A stretch of 64,000 bases of DNA from Taudactylus pleione (Eukaryota > Chordata > Amphibia > Anura > Myobatrachidae), in contig JAUIMM010001255.1 in assembly GCA_031769625.1 (NCBI GenBank), forward strand, positions 289,044 to 353,043. Direction: 5' to 3'. The notes beneath the pieces are model-generated. The model had not been told where the DNA came from and searched no databases. It saw only the letters and a list, made by a program, of their open reading frames with translations. Position numbers and translations under genes: made by a program. Below, one piece after another: positions 43,301 to 51,084 of the stretch (position 1 is its first letter; every line of letters begins with the position of its first letter).

Positions 43301-43993
43301 AGAGGAGTTATCAGAAAGTATGCGCTTTTGTTATTTCCATTGCTTTCAATGCATTTTGGCCTAAAACTTGCATTTGCTGTTTTCTCTTAAACGCAACATG
43401 GGAGAAAAACCATTTCACATCACATTTGTTGGTTTTGGTCTTCAACACATCCAGTGAAATTTTGAGCTGTCTGTGTTTGCTACAAGAGGAGATAACACAA
43501 AGTATGCGCTTTTGTTGTTTCCATTGCTTTCAATGCATTTTGGCCTAAAACGTGCATTTGCTGTTTTCTCTTAAACGCAACATGGGAGAAAAACCATTTC
43601 ACATCACATTTGTGGGTCTTGGTCTTCAACACATCCAGTGAAATTTTGAGCTGTCTGTGTTTGCTACAAGAGGAGATATCACAAAGTATGCGCTTTTGTT
43701 GTTTCCATTGCTTTCAATGCATTTTGGCCTAAAACGTGCATTTGCTGTTTTCTCTTAAACGCAGCATGGGAGAAAAACCATTTCACATCACATTTGTGGG
43801 TCTTGGTCTTCAACACATCCAGTGAAATTTTGAGCTGTCTGTGTTTGCTACAAGAGGAGATATCACAAAGTATGTGCTTTTGTTGTTTTCATTGCTTTCA
43901 ATGCATTTTGGCCTAAAACGTGCATTTGCTGTTTTCTCTTAAACGCAACATGGGAGAAAAACCATTTCACATCACATTTGTGGGTCTTGGTCT

Positions 43994-44390
43994 GTGTTTA
44001 TTACAGAAATTGCCACCATATAAAAAATATATAAAACCATATTTACAATATTTTACATATTATACATTCTAAGCCAATATTTGTATTTAATCCATACTAA
44101 CAACTCCCTTATCAATTGGAGCACTTACAAGGAACACCACCAAACCCTATCCACCACCTACCCCTCCCCCCACTACATACCCCAGCAACCTCAAAACCCT
44201 CCCTCCCCACACCTCACACACCACACTTCGCAATTCTCACACTCCACCACCTACCCAAGCAGCGAGAAGGTAATACTAGTTATCCAGGTATATGTAAAGC
44301 ATTTCTCTGTAATTTCTATATACTAGGTGAAGGACAGATAAAGATAAACACCAGCTACAATGGACTCTGGACCGAATTTCTGCTACCCAT
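43994..44390 (-). other. LINE copy 1 3' UTR with G-rich tract and terminal AATAAA
   Basis: 397 bp after the ORF2 stop. On the element's sense strand it contains a G-rich tract (C runs on the plus strand at 44161-44164, 44166-44171, 44080-44083 plus 100, i.e. 44180-44183, then 44197-44199, 44201-44203 and 44205-44208). An AT-rich stretch (TATATATTTTTTATATGG on the sense strand) follows, and the UTR ends in AATAAACAC. No coding potential on the sense strand; a 148-codon frame on the opposite strand (44116-44562) is not supported. Confidence 0.8.
43997..44002 (-). promoter_or_regulatory. AATAAA polyadenylation-type signal at the LINE 3' end (copy 1)
   Basis: TTTATT on the plus strand reads AATAAA in element sense, three bases before the satellite junction. 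There is no A tail after it. Cleavage would normally fall 10-30 nt further on, in flanking satellite, so it may instead belong to the 3' end recognised by the reverse transcriptase. Confidence 0.6.
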
Positions 44391-47300
44391 TCAAGGGGGC
44401 CTCAGATGGCGCCACAAACGTGACCAGCTGACGGCATCCATCCTTCCTTTATCCATTTCCATCATCCGCTTTACCTCGTGCAGAATTTCCCCAACTACTG
44501 ATATCCAGGGAAGGACTTTACCCCCCATGGCCAATCGACACCGTGCATTCCATGTGCTATAACGAACCGCTAAGCTGACTAAAAAAATTGTGCACAAATC
44601 AAACCTTCCAAATCCCTTGAATGCACCATAAGCCCATTCAGGGTAACTCAGCCCCGAAAGGCAAGGAATACGAAGGCGCCTTGAAACCCTCTTATAAACC
44701 CCTATGTTATAGGGACACTTACAGAAGAAGTGGTCCATAGTCTCCTCCTCCCCTAGACACTCCTCCCGTGGACAACCACGATCATCGGCACTTCTTACTT
44801 TAAGGTTACCCCTAACATAGAGCCTTCCATGGAAGGAGAGCCAGGCTATGTCCCTAAACTTCAAAGGGATCCTCTGAGAGTTAATCAGAGCTAATCCCTC
44901 CGAACACACCTCACCCGGGCAATCCTTTAGGGCCAGCGGAACATAGAAGTAGGTCTGCAGAATCCTCAACCCCATCTCCCTCCTGGCTGAGCTTCTTACA
45001 TCACCGACCCCCAAGCTCCACCGCCTCATAACTTTCAGGCACAGGATAACGTAGATCGGGAGGTATCCTCGCCTAACTCGGAATGTCTTAATCCGACCCC
45101 CTTCTATCCATTCATTGAGGAAGGGAAACACCCATCCCCTGAAGCCTTCTACCCATTGAGGGGGAGTCTCCAAAAACAGACTCCCAATGTTTAATTTACA
45201 AAACGTTGTTACAAAGAAAACAACTGGATTGACCATACTCTGGCCTCCTTCTTCTCTCAATTTGTAGGTGATTCCCCTTTTGATAATATTCATCCTGTTT
45301 CCCCAAAACATCAGGAAAAACAGTGAATTTAACCTAGACCACATAGATTGAGGCAAAAAACAGACATAGCTAATGTACAGAAACACCGGGATCAGGTGGG
45401 TTTTACATAAGTCAACCCTTTCCCTATAAGAAGATTTCCACCTTCTCCATACAGATACCTTCCTGGTTGCTATTTCCAGCTTCTTCTCCCAATTTAGGGT
45501 GCCATAATCACCATGATTGAAAAATATTCCTAGAATTTTTATCTGCGCACTGGCCCGGGGGAGGCTGTCCGGAAGGTCAAATTCTGCCCCTTCCTCCCCC
45601 ATCCAAAAAGCTTCACACTTCTCCTGGTTTATCCTGGAGCATGAAGCCTCAGAATACAACCTGATAAGTTCTTCCACCTGCCATGCCTCTGCCTCTTCAG
45701 ACAGAAACACCGTGACATCATCAGCATAGGCTACAACCTTCAGTGCAGGCCCCGGACCCAGCTGCACCCCTCCCACCGTATCATACTCCAACCTCCTTAT
45801 AAAGGGGTCAATAGCAAACACGTACAGAAGGGGGCTCAGGGGGCAACCCTGACGAACCCCAGAACCCACACTGAAAGCTTCACCCACCCAACCATTCACA
45901 AGTGGGAAGCTTTCGGCCTTTTTATATATTGTTTTCAGCCAATTCACCACCCTCTCTGGAAATCCATACCACTCCAGTACCGCCCATAGGTACTCATGGT
46001 TGACTCTGTCAAAAGCCTTTGACTGATCCAGTGCCAACAAATACTTTCCCCACTTCTCAGCACGACTCCGCTCAATGACCTCCCGGACACCAAGGACAGC
46101 ACTAAAAGTACTACGGCCCTTCACAGTGCAATGCTGAGAAGCTGAAAGAAGCAATTCCGTAAATTCAGCCATTCTGTTAAAAATTATTTTTGCCAAAATC
46201 TTCCTATCAGTTTTAAGAAGAGCTATGGGGCGCCAGTTCTCAACACTCAGAGGGTCCTTTCTTTTGGAGAGTAATATAAGAGCAGATGTCCTCATAGAAG
46301 GGGGAAGACATTCTTTACCAAGACACTCATTGAAAACTTCTACCAGACGAGGGGCCAGAATATCCGAAAAGGTCTTATAAAACTCAGATGTTAAACCATC
46401 CGGACCTGGAGATTTTTTTCCAGAAAGCCCGTCAATTGCTCTCCTGACCTCCTCCACCCCTATATCACTCTCCAAACAATCAAAGGGGACATCAGGCCTC
46501 CTGAGTCCAGGTGTTCCCCTCAGAAAGACCTCCATCCTTTCTCTGATAAGTAATTTCTCAGATAAAAGGTCAGAGTAATAATCTACAATGACACCCAAAA
46601 TACCCTCCTTTGTCTCTTGGAGAGTACCCTGGTTATCACGTAGTCCTCTGATCTCTCTTGCCTCAGCTGTCATCCTACAGCTCTGATAGGGATCAGGCGA
46701 GTGGTAAGTCCCGTAATCCCTCTCCAGAACCAAAGACGCCAACCGGTTATACTGAAATTCTTTCATCTGAGCTTTTACCCGGGAAATTTCCCCACTATTT
46801 CCCTCCTCAGAAATCAAGAGATCCAATTTCTTTCTCAAAAAATAGTAGATGTTGCTATTTACCAAGTTCTTTTTTGCTACTGATCGTTTAAAGAAATTCC
46901 GAGTTCTTTTCTTGACCTCCTCCCACCACTCTGATCTACTCCATCCTGCCTCCAACAATGTTTCCTGTGCCTGAAAGAACTCTCTAAAGGATTGTCTAAC
47001 TCCCTCCTCCTGTAGGAGGTCCGAGTTAAGGCGCCACATACCCCTGCCTTTCTGAAGGGATTGTGCTACATTCAAGGTAACACTCAGAAAACAGTGATCC
47101 GAAAACTCCACCAACCTTACCTCTGGAGGCAAGGTCTTCAGAGTTTCCTTAACAAAAAATCTATCTATCCTTGACCTACGACTACCGCAATAATATGTGT
47201 AACCCGTGAGGTCTGGATAATGGCGAACATGCACATCCACCAGACCAGCCTCTCTAATCATCCCTACTAAATAATTTGAATCATAGCTCAATGTTGTCTT

Positions 47301-47768
47301 TGAGCCTCCCCTGTCTTTAGGCCGAATGACGGTGTTAAAATCACCACCAAAGACAACTTGTTGGGCCGTGAAGAGAAATGGTTTTATTTCTCTAAAGAGG
47401 CACTTTCTATCCTATGCTGACTGCGGGCCATAGATGTTAATCAATCTCAGGTCATGCCCCCTCAGAGAAATATCCAAAATGATACACCTGCCCACTTGTA
47501 ACTCTATAACCTTGTGTATGGTTACCATATCAGTAAAAAGTACTGCCACCCCACCGTACGGCTCGGCCGCAAGAGACCAGTAAGATGGACCCCTCCTCCA
47601 CTCCCTCTTAATCCTATGGAGGGCATCCAACTTACTTATCCTTGTCTCCTGCAAAAACAAAAAATCAACCTCAATCGTGTTGAAAAAATCAAAGGCCATA
47701 AAACGAGCTCGGTCGGAAATAACGGAAGCCACATTAATCGTGGCACATCGTATGGGTTGGGGATCCAT
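44391..47768 (-). pseudogene. LINE ORF2: APE endonuclease plus reverse transcriptase, broken by one TAG (copy 1)
   Basis: 1,125-codon frame from ATG at 47768, with a single in-frame TAG at codon 119 (47414-47412); the frame is otherwise open to 44391. It encodes the enzyme that nicks the target and copies the element RNA by target-primed reverse transcription. APE endonuclease motifs are N12, E41 (LQET), Y113 (NIYGPQS), D143 and N145 (GGDFN), SRID 199-202 and SDH 223-225. Reverse-transcriptase motifs are SPGPDG near 453-458, D581 in LDQSKAFDRV, RQGCPLSP 639-646 and YADD 681-684. A C-terminal Cys/His cluster (C999, C1004, H1013, C1016, C1018) matches the tail motif of L1-type ORF2. The stop lies inside the endonuclease between Y113 and D143, so only a 118-residue fragment is made unless there is readthrough. 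The downstream 966-codon stretch has no Met start of its own at its 5' end: its first codon is TTG and it is simply the continuation of the frame. Confidence 0.93.
47412..47414 (-). other. In-frame TAG stop in ORF2, copy 1
   Basis: Codon 119 reads TAG (context GCA TAG GAT), while homologous endonuclease sequence clearly continues in the same frame on both sides. No indel is involved: 47768 minus 47291 is 477, a multiple of three. The same stop occurs in copy 2. Confidence 0.95.
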
Positions 47769-47809
47769 ATTTCTAGGTTATAGAAAGCAGAACCAACCTT
47801 ACCTTCTCC
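47769..47809 (-). other. ORF1-ORF2 spacer, LINE copy 1
   Basis: 41 nt between the ORF1 TAA and the ORF2 ATG. ORF2 is in a different frame from ORF1 (start-to-start distance 3,221 nt). ORF2 would need reinitiation or internal initiation, as is usual for bicistronic LINEs. The spacer contains AAGGTAAGG, which resembles a splice donor; I give it no functional weight. Confidence 0.75.
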
Positions 47810-50800
47810 TTACTTCTGCCCAGGGGGATCCCCCTCCCCCACACCCTCCACCCTAGCCCCACCACCATCTCCATCACCAATACACACCACCACTCCCCTT
47901 CCTCCCGGATCCGGAGGTTTGGGAATTACAGACCCCTGTGGAACTTCCACAGATGAATCAATCCCAATTACCTCCATTTCGCCCTCATTTTGAGGAGGTG
48001 CATCCTCCCCTTCCTTCTCCTCCACCCGACTTCTCCTCCTTCTTATATCCCCCTGTAGTTCTGTCCCCATTTCGTCCCACTCTAAATCCTGTGGATCTTC
48101 TATGGTTTTCCCCTCCTTCCCTTGGCCCATTTCCCCCTTCTCCTCCTTCCTTCTCTTACTGGATCCTGATTCTCCTTCCCTATCCTTCTTCCTTGCCGCC
48201 CTCCTTCTTGCTACTCTAGGGGCAAACACCAACTCCCCCCTTTGCCTCATTATCTCCCCATCTTCTTCCTCATCTGTGGTAAGCGCATCAAATCTGTTTA
48301 CCAATATTAACTCCTCCCCTCCTTTCCTCTTTTTTTTATTTTTATTTTTAACCTTTTGGAATCCATCCTCTCTATTTTCCACCTCTTTCCTTTCCTCTGC
48401 CACTCTCCACCTTGTCACATGCCCCTCTTGCACCTCCACTGAACCTCTCTCCTTTCTACCTCTTCCCTCCTCCTCCTCCCCTGAATCATCCTTCTCCCTC
48501 ACATCAGCCTCCGGACACCTACTATATGGGTGTCCCTCTTGTCCACACAAATTGCACCTCACTCTATTGCACATTCTCGACGTATGCCCCATTCCTCCAC
48601 ATAATGTACATTTAATCACTCCACAATCCCCACTCAAATGCCGCGTGTCCCCACACCTAAAACAGGTCTTTGGCTGGCCCTGATAGAAGACCTGTATTCT
48701 GTCCCTCCCAATGTAGGTGGCAGAGGGCAAGTGGTTCATACCAAACGCAGTACTTAACAGTCTTACCTGTATGGTATAAGCCCCACCCCACACCCCCTTG
48801 GTGTAATCAACTTTTACCAGTCCCGATAACACCTCACAGTGCCTAGAGAGCCAGTACTTAATGTCATTTTCTGGTATAGATTCATTTCGAACCAGCACAG
48901 TCAATTTGACCACATCCTGCCTAGACATTAATTTTGCACTGTAGTCATCATATGGCTTATTTCCTTTGGCAGATGACCATTTGTTCCACAGTCTCTGCAT
49001 TCCATAGTTTGATTGGAAACTTACATCAAAGTCTTTAGATCTAATAGGATGTATGCATGCAAATAAATCTACAGCTGATACACCCAGAGAAAACAACATG
49101 GTCAAAAAATGTTCTTTGCTTGGTACCTCCTTCTCCCCCTCCCACTTAAACTGTATCACATTACGCCTCTTAACACCAGTATCATGTTCAGTTCTTGAAA
49201 AAAACTTTCGTACCTCACTCCTCCCCCCTGCCAATGCACCAGCATAAGAAACTTTATTTTTATTAATATTTTGTTCATTTCCCAAATCATTACCATTCAC
49301 CTTCTGTCCATTGCCAGAGTCATGAATCCCAGAGACTGATGCTCCTTCATTAACACCTTTGCCACCAGTCATCTTTCTTGCTTGTTCTTTATTAATCAGC
49401 TCTAATGCTGCCTTCACTCTTGCAGGAGTCTCCAGTTCCCCATACATGATATTTAATAAGGCTCTTTCTTTTGGCTGCAACCGTTCTTTTTCCAGTGACA
49501 GCATACCCTGTGCCAAGACACCTCTCTTCCTGGACACCGCTACTTCCGTGCCCTCCTTTGATGCATCCTCAGCTGCCCCCGTAGCCGCCCCGGGTCCTGA
49601 GGTACTCACAGAATCCACCGGCCCAATAGGGGGTACAGCCTCCTCACCCCTCTGCGCCCTACTCGTCCGTCCTTCCCCGGTCCGCACCGGGCGCCCTTGC
49701 CTACCTACCAGCGTTTCGGCAGAGGTGTCTGGACCCTGGGAGACATCCCCCAGCGAGGCGGGGACACTCTCTACCGAACGCGCAAAGTCCTCCGCCGCAC
49801 CCCGGGGGTCCCCCACTCCTCCACCTACCTGCCGATTCACTGCGCCGCCCTTCGCTGTCTCTGGCTCCCGACTCCCGGCTCCAGCTGAGGTGCTCTTTCC
49901 ATCGCTGCAGACAGAGTCCCCGATGCCTGGAAGCTCTGCCTCTCCCGACTTTGCTGCAGTGCTGCTGGAGACGAATACACCAGGGATCCCGTCACCACTA
50001 CTCACCGGGATCCCAGCTCCTTGCCGCTTCACCGCGATGCCTTCCTCCGTCTCCGGCTCCAGGCTCCTGGCTCCAGCTGAACACTCCATTCTCTCACTGC
50101 CGTCAGGACCTTGGATACAGGAAATTCCTCCTCCTCCCGAGACAGGCATACCACCGCTGGAGACAGGCACGCCAGGAATTCCACCACCGCTCACAGGGAT
50201 CCCTGCCGCGTCATCATTCCTGATTGACAGGTCCTCCGCTACGTCACCGCTCTGCCTCGGAACTCCCGCCATGTCACCGGGAACTCCACTAACCCTTTCA
50301 GGTAACTTTTCAGTTTCTTCCATTATTTTAATGGCAGTCAGTAATGGATTCTCCGATGGCTGAGTCGGGGTTAACCCCTCCAGTGCTGGATTAGCTGGAA
50401 AGCCGCTGGGATCCTCCGGACACTGGCTCGCCTGTCTCAGCAGCCTGATTCTTTCTTTCACCCGGTCAAGGGTATCCTGCAGCTCCACCAGTTCTCCTCT
50501 CAGCCTGGGTTTCTCCCACGTATGCGCTTTATTCCTCTTTTTTTTTATATAAGAGATTTTTGTATTTAACCTCTTCGCCTCTGCCACGGCTTCTTCCAAG
50601 CACAGCTGTGCTACATAGTCTTCTTCATCGGAGCCCAGGGAAGCCTCCCCGTCCTCCTCAACAGCCAAACACATCGGGTCCTCGGTCCCCCCCTCTTCAC
50701 TATCCGGTGGAGCACCGGCACCACTCGCCTCCGCTCTACCCACGGTTACATCACCGCGGGGAGCCTCCACGGACAGTTCGGGGGGTCCCGCTCGCGGCCG

Positions 50801-50989
50801 CTGTTGCTCCACAGCAGCCGCGCTCCCGACAACATGCTTCTCCGGCTCCCGCACCCCCGGCTGGCTGAAAGCTTCAGCCCGATTCCTCACCGGAGTACTC
50901 AGGTGCGGCTCCTCTTTTTTCCTCACCCGCTGGGCTTGAGACCCCTTCCGTAGGGGACTCTTCCCTTTCCATGCCCCAGGAGGGCGCAT
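47810..50989 (-). CDS. LINE ORF1 protein with three CCHC zinc knuckles (copy 1)
   Basis: 1,059-codon intact frame encoding the element's nucleic-acid-binding ORF1 protein, expected to coat the element RNA and act as a chaperone in the RNP. The N-terminal ~600 residues are low complexity (Gly/Pro/Ser/Glu). They include a charged, probably coiled-coil stretch at about 121-187 and an internal duplication (about 263-326 and 327-390). Residues about 609-745 look like one or two RRM-type folds; this is inferred from the hydrophobic pattern only. Three perfect C-x2-C-x4-H-x4-C knuckles follow: C776-C779-H784-C789, C794-C797-H802-C807 and C812-C815-H820-C825. The C-terminal tail is Lys/Arg/Glu-rich, with nuclear-localisation-like basic runs at about 882-889 and 927-948. 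The ATG is the first Met after an in-frame stop. RRM plus CCHC ORF1 proteins are typical of Tx1-like and many other non-L1 LINEs. The length is unusually large. Confidence 0.92.
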   Translation of the reverse strand: MRPPGAWKGKSPLRKGSQAQRVRKKEEPHLSTPVRNRAEAFSQPGVREPEKHVVGSAAAVEQQRPRAGPPELSVEAPRGDVTVGRAEASGAGAPPDSEEGGTEDPMCLAVEEDGEASLGSDEEDYVAQLCLEEAVAEAKRLNTKISYIKKKRNKAHTWEKPRLRGELVELQDTLDRVKERIRLLRQASQCPEDPSGFPANPALEGLTPTQPSENPLLTAIKIMEETEKLPERVSGVPGDMAGVPRQSGDVAEDLSIRNDDAAGIPVSGGGIPGVPVSSGGMPVSGGGGISCIQGPDGSERMECSAGARSLEPETEEGIAVKRQGAGIPVSSGDGIPGVFVSSSTAAKSGEAELPGIGDSVCSDGKSTSAGAGSREPETAKGGAVNRQVGGGVGDPRGAAEDFARSVESVPASLGDVSQGPDTSAETLVGRQGRPVRTGEGRTSRAQRGEEAVPPIGPVDSVSTSGPGAATGAAEDASKEGTEVAVSRKRGVLAQGMLSLEKERLQPKERALLNIMYGELETPARVKAALELINKEQARKMTGGKGVNEGASVSGIHDSGNGQKVNGNDLGNEQNINKNKVSYAGALAGGRSEVRKFFSRTEHDTGVKRRNVIQFKWEGEKEVPSKEHFLTMLFSLGVSAVDLFACIHPIRSKDFDVSFQSNYGMQRLWNKWSSAKGNKPYDDYSAKLMSRQDVVKLTVLVRNESIPENDIKYWLSRHCEVLSGLVKVDYTKGVWGGAYTIQVRLLSTAFGMNHLPSATYIGRDRIQVFYQGQPKTCFRCGDTRHLSGDCGVIKCTLCGGMGHTSRMCNRVRCNLCGQEGHPYSRCPEADVREKDDSGEEEEGRGRKERGSVEVQEGHVTRWRVAEERKEVENREDGFQKVKNKNKKKRKGGEELILVNRFDALTTDEEEDGEIMRQRGELVFAPRVARRRAARKKDREGESGSSKRRKEEKGEMGQGKEGKTIEDPQDLEWDEMGTELQGDIRRRRSRVEEKEGEDAPPQNEGEMEVIGIDSSVEVPQGSVIPKPPDPGGRGVVVCIGDGDGGGARVEGVGEGDPPGQK

Positions 50990-51084
50990 CCTTCCTGGGG
51001 GAAGCCCGCAGAACAGCTGGCTGGAAACGTCACACTGTACTGGAAGTCAGGAGCTCCTCCTCCACACGTCCTGCCGCCAGGGAT
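50990..51084 (-). other. LINE copy 1 5' UTR
   Basis: 95 bp from the satellite junction to the ORF1 ATG. In the ORF1 frame there is a TGA at 51049-51047, 20 codons before the ATG, and no other ATG lies between the junction and the start. I see no recognisable promoter element. True full-length elements may start further upstream, so slight 5' truncation is possible. Confidence 0.7.

Larger units (their letters stand above)
1..43993. repeat. 184-bp tandem satellite array, block 1 (about 239 monomers)
   Basis: Head-to-tail repeat. The motif CTTAAA recurs at 1, 185 and 369, and so on to the end of the block, giving a 184-bp unit. A recurrent 183-bp subtype lacks one T (TTTTGTGTTTCC instead of TTTTGTTGTTTCC), and a rare 185-bp form also occurs. 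Monomers are AT-rich and very similar. The variable points include GATATC/GATAAC, ACGTGC/ACTTGC/ACGAGC, GCAACATGG/GCAGCATGG/GCAACTTGG, AATGCA/AAAGCA and GTCTTGG/GTTTTGG. Most monomers carry EcoRV (GATATC), NsiI (ATGCAT) and HaeIII (GGCC) sites, so a digest should give a ladder. The block contains no non-satellite sequence. Open frames of 60-172 codons in it are by-products of the repeat. I do not recognise the satellite family. Confidence 0.97.
43994..51084 (-). mobile_element. LINE retrotransposon (L1/Tx1-like), copy 1, about 7.09 kb
   Basis: Non-LTR retrotransposon on the minus strand, inserted between monomer bases 56 and 57 of the satellite. In element order it has a 95-bp 5' UTR, ORF1 with three zinc knuckles, a 41-bp spacer, ORF2 with endonuclease and reverse transcriptase, and a 397-bp 3' UTR. 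There are no LTRs or terminal inverted repeats, no target-site duplication is visible and no poly(A) tail. Its composition is more GC-rich and CpG-containing than the satellite around it. It appears full length or nearly so, because the ORF1 start has an in-frame stop upstream. ORF architecture and motifs place it in the L1 superclade, most like Tx1-type elements; the exact family is not assigned. ORF2 has one stop codon, so this copy is probably not autonomous. Confidence 0.93.

Noticed and set aside
1199..43364. Many recurring 60-133-codon open frames on both strands of the satellite
   Set aside because: They recur with the monomer, occur as mirrored pairs on opposite strands, begin and end at the same monomer positions and depend only on the 183-bp variant restoring frame. 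No conserved domain, initiation context or splice structure is apparent.
1..43993. CRISPR array or bacterial repeat
   Set aside because: The 184-bp units are contiguous with no repeat-spacer alternation, and the embedded element is a eukaryotic LINE.
1..43993. Pol III promoter (A/B box), tRNA-derived or 5S-like monomer
   Set aside because: No B-box-like GGTTCGANTCC is present; GGTCTTCAACACATCC is too different.
1..43993. CENP-B box
   Set aside because: The few CpG sites in the monomer (AACGCA, ACGTGC, TGCGC) do not fall in the required TTCG...CGGG arrangement.
44116..44562. 148-codon plus-strand frame across the LINE 3' end (and copy at 55436-55882)
   Set aside because: Overlaps the G-rich 3' UTR and the end of ORF2 in antisense; composition is driven by the C-rich tract.
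44391..47291. Stand-alone 966-residue reverse transcriptase gene
   Set aside because: Its apparent first codon is TTG, and the frame continues upstream without interruption to the TAG at 47412; it is the downstream part of ORF2.
47790..47806. Splice donor AAGGTAAGG between ORF1 and ORF2
   Set aside because: A single short match with no paired acceptor evidence; both ORFs are long and uninterrupted by introns.
48102..48683. 193-codon plus-strand frame, Ser/Pro/Leu-rich (and copy at 59422-60003)
   Set aside because: Antisense shadow of the Lys/Glu/Arg-rich C-terminal region of ORF1, with no recognisable domain.
49359..50363. 334-codon open frame on the plus strand (and its copy at 60679-61683)
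   Set aside because: Lies antisense within the GC-rich, low-complexity part of ORF1; Pro/Ser/Ala-rich composition is what the complement of that region produces. ORF1 on the other strand has clear zinc knuckles.
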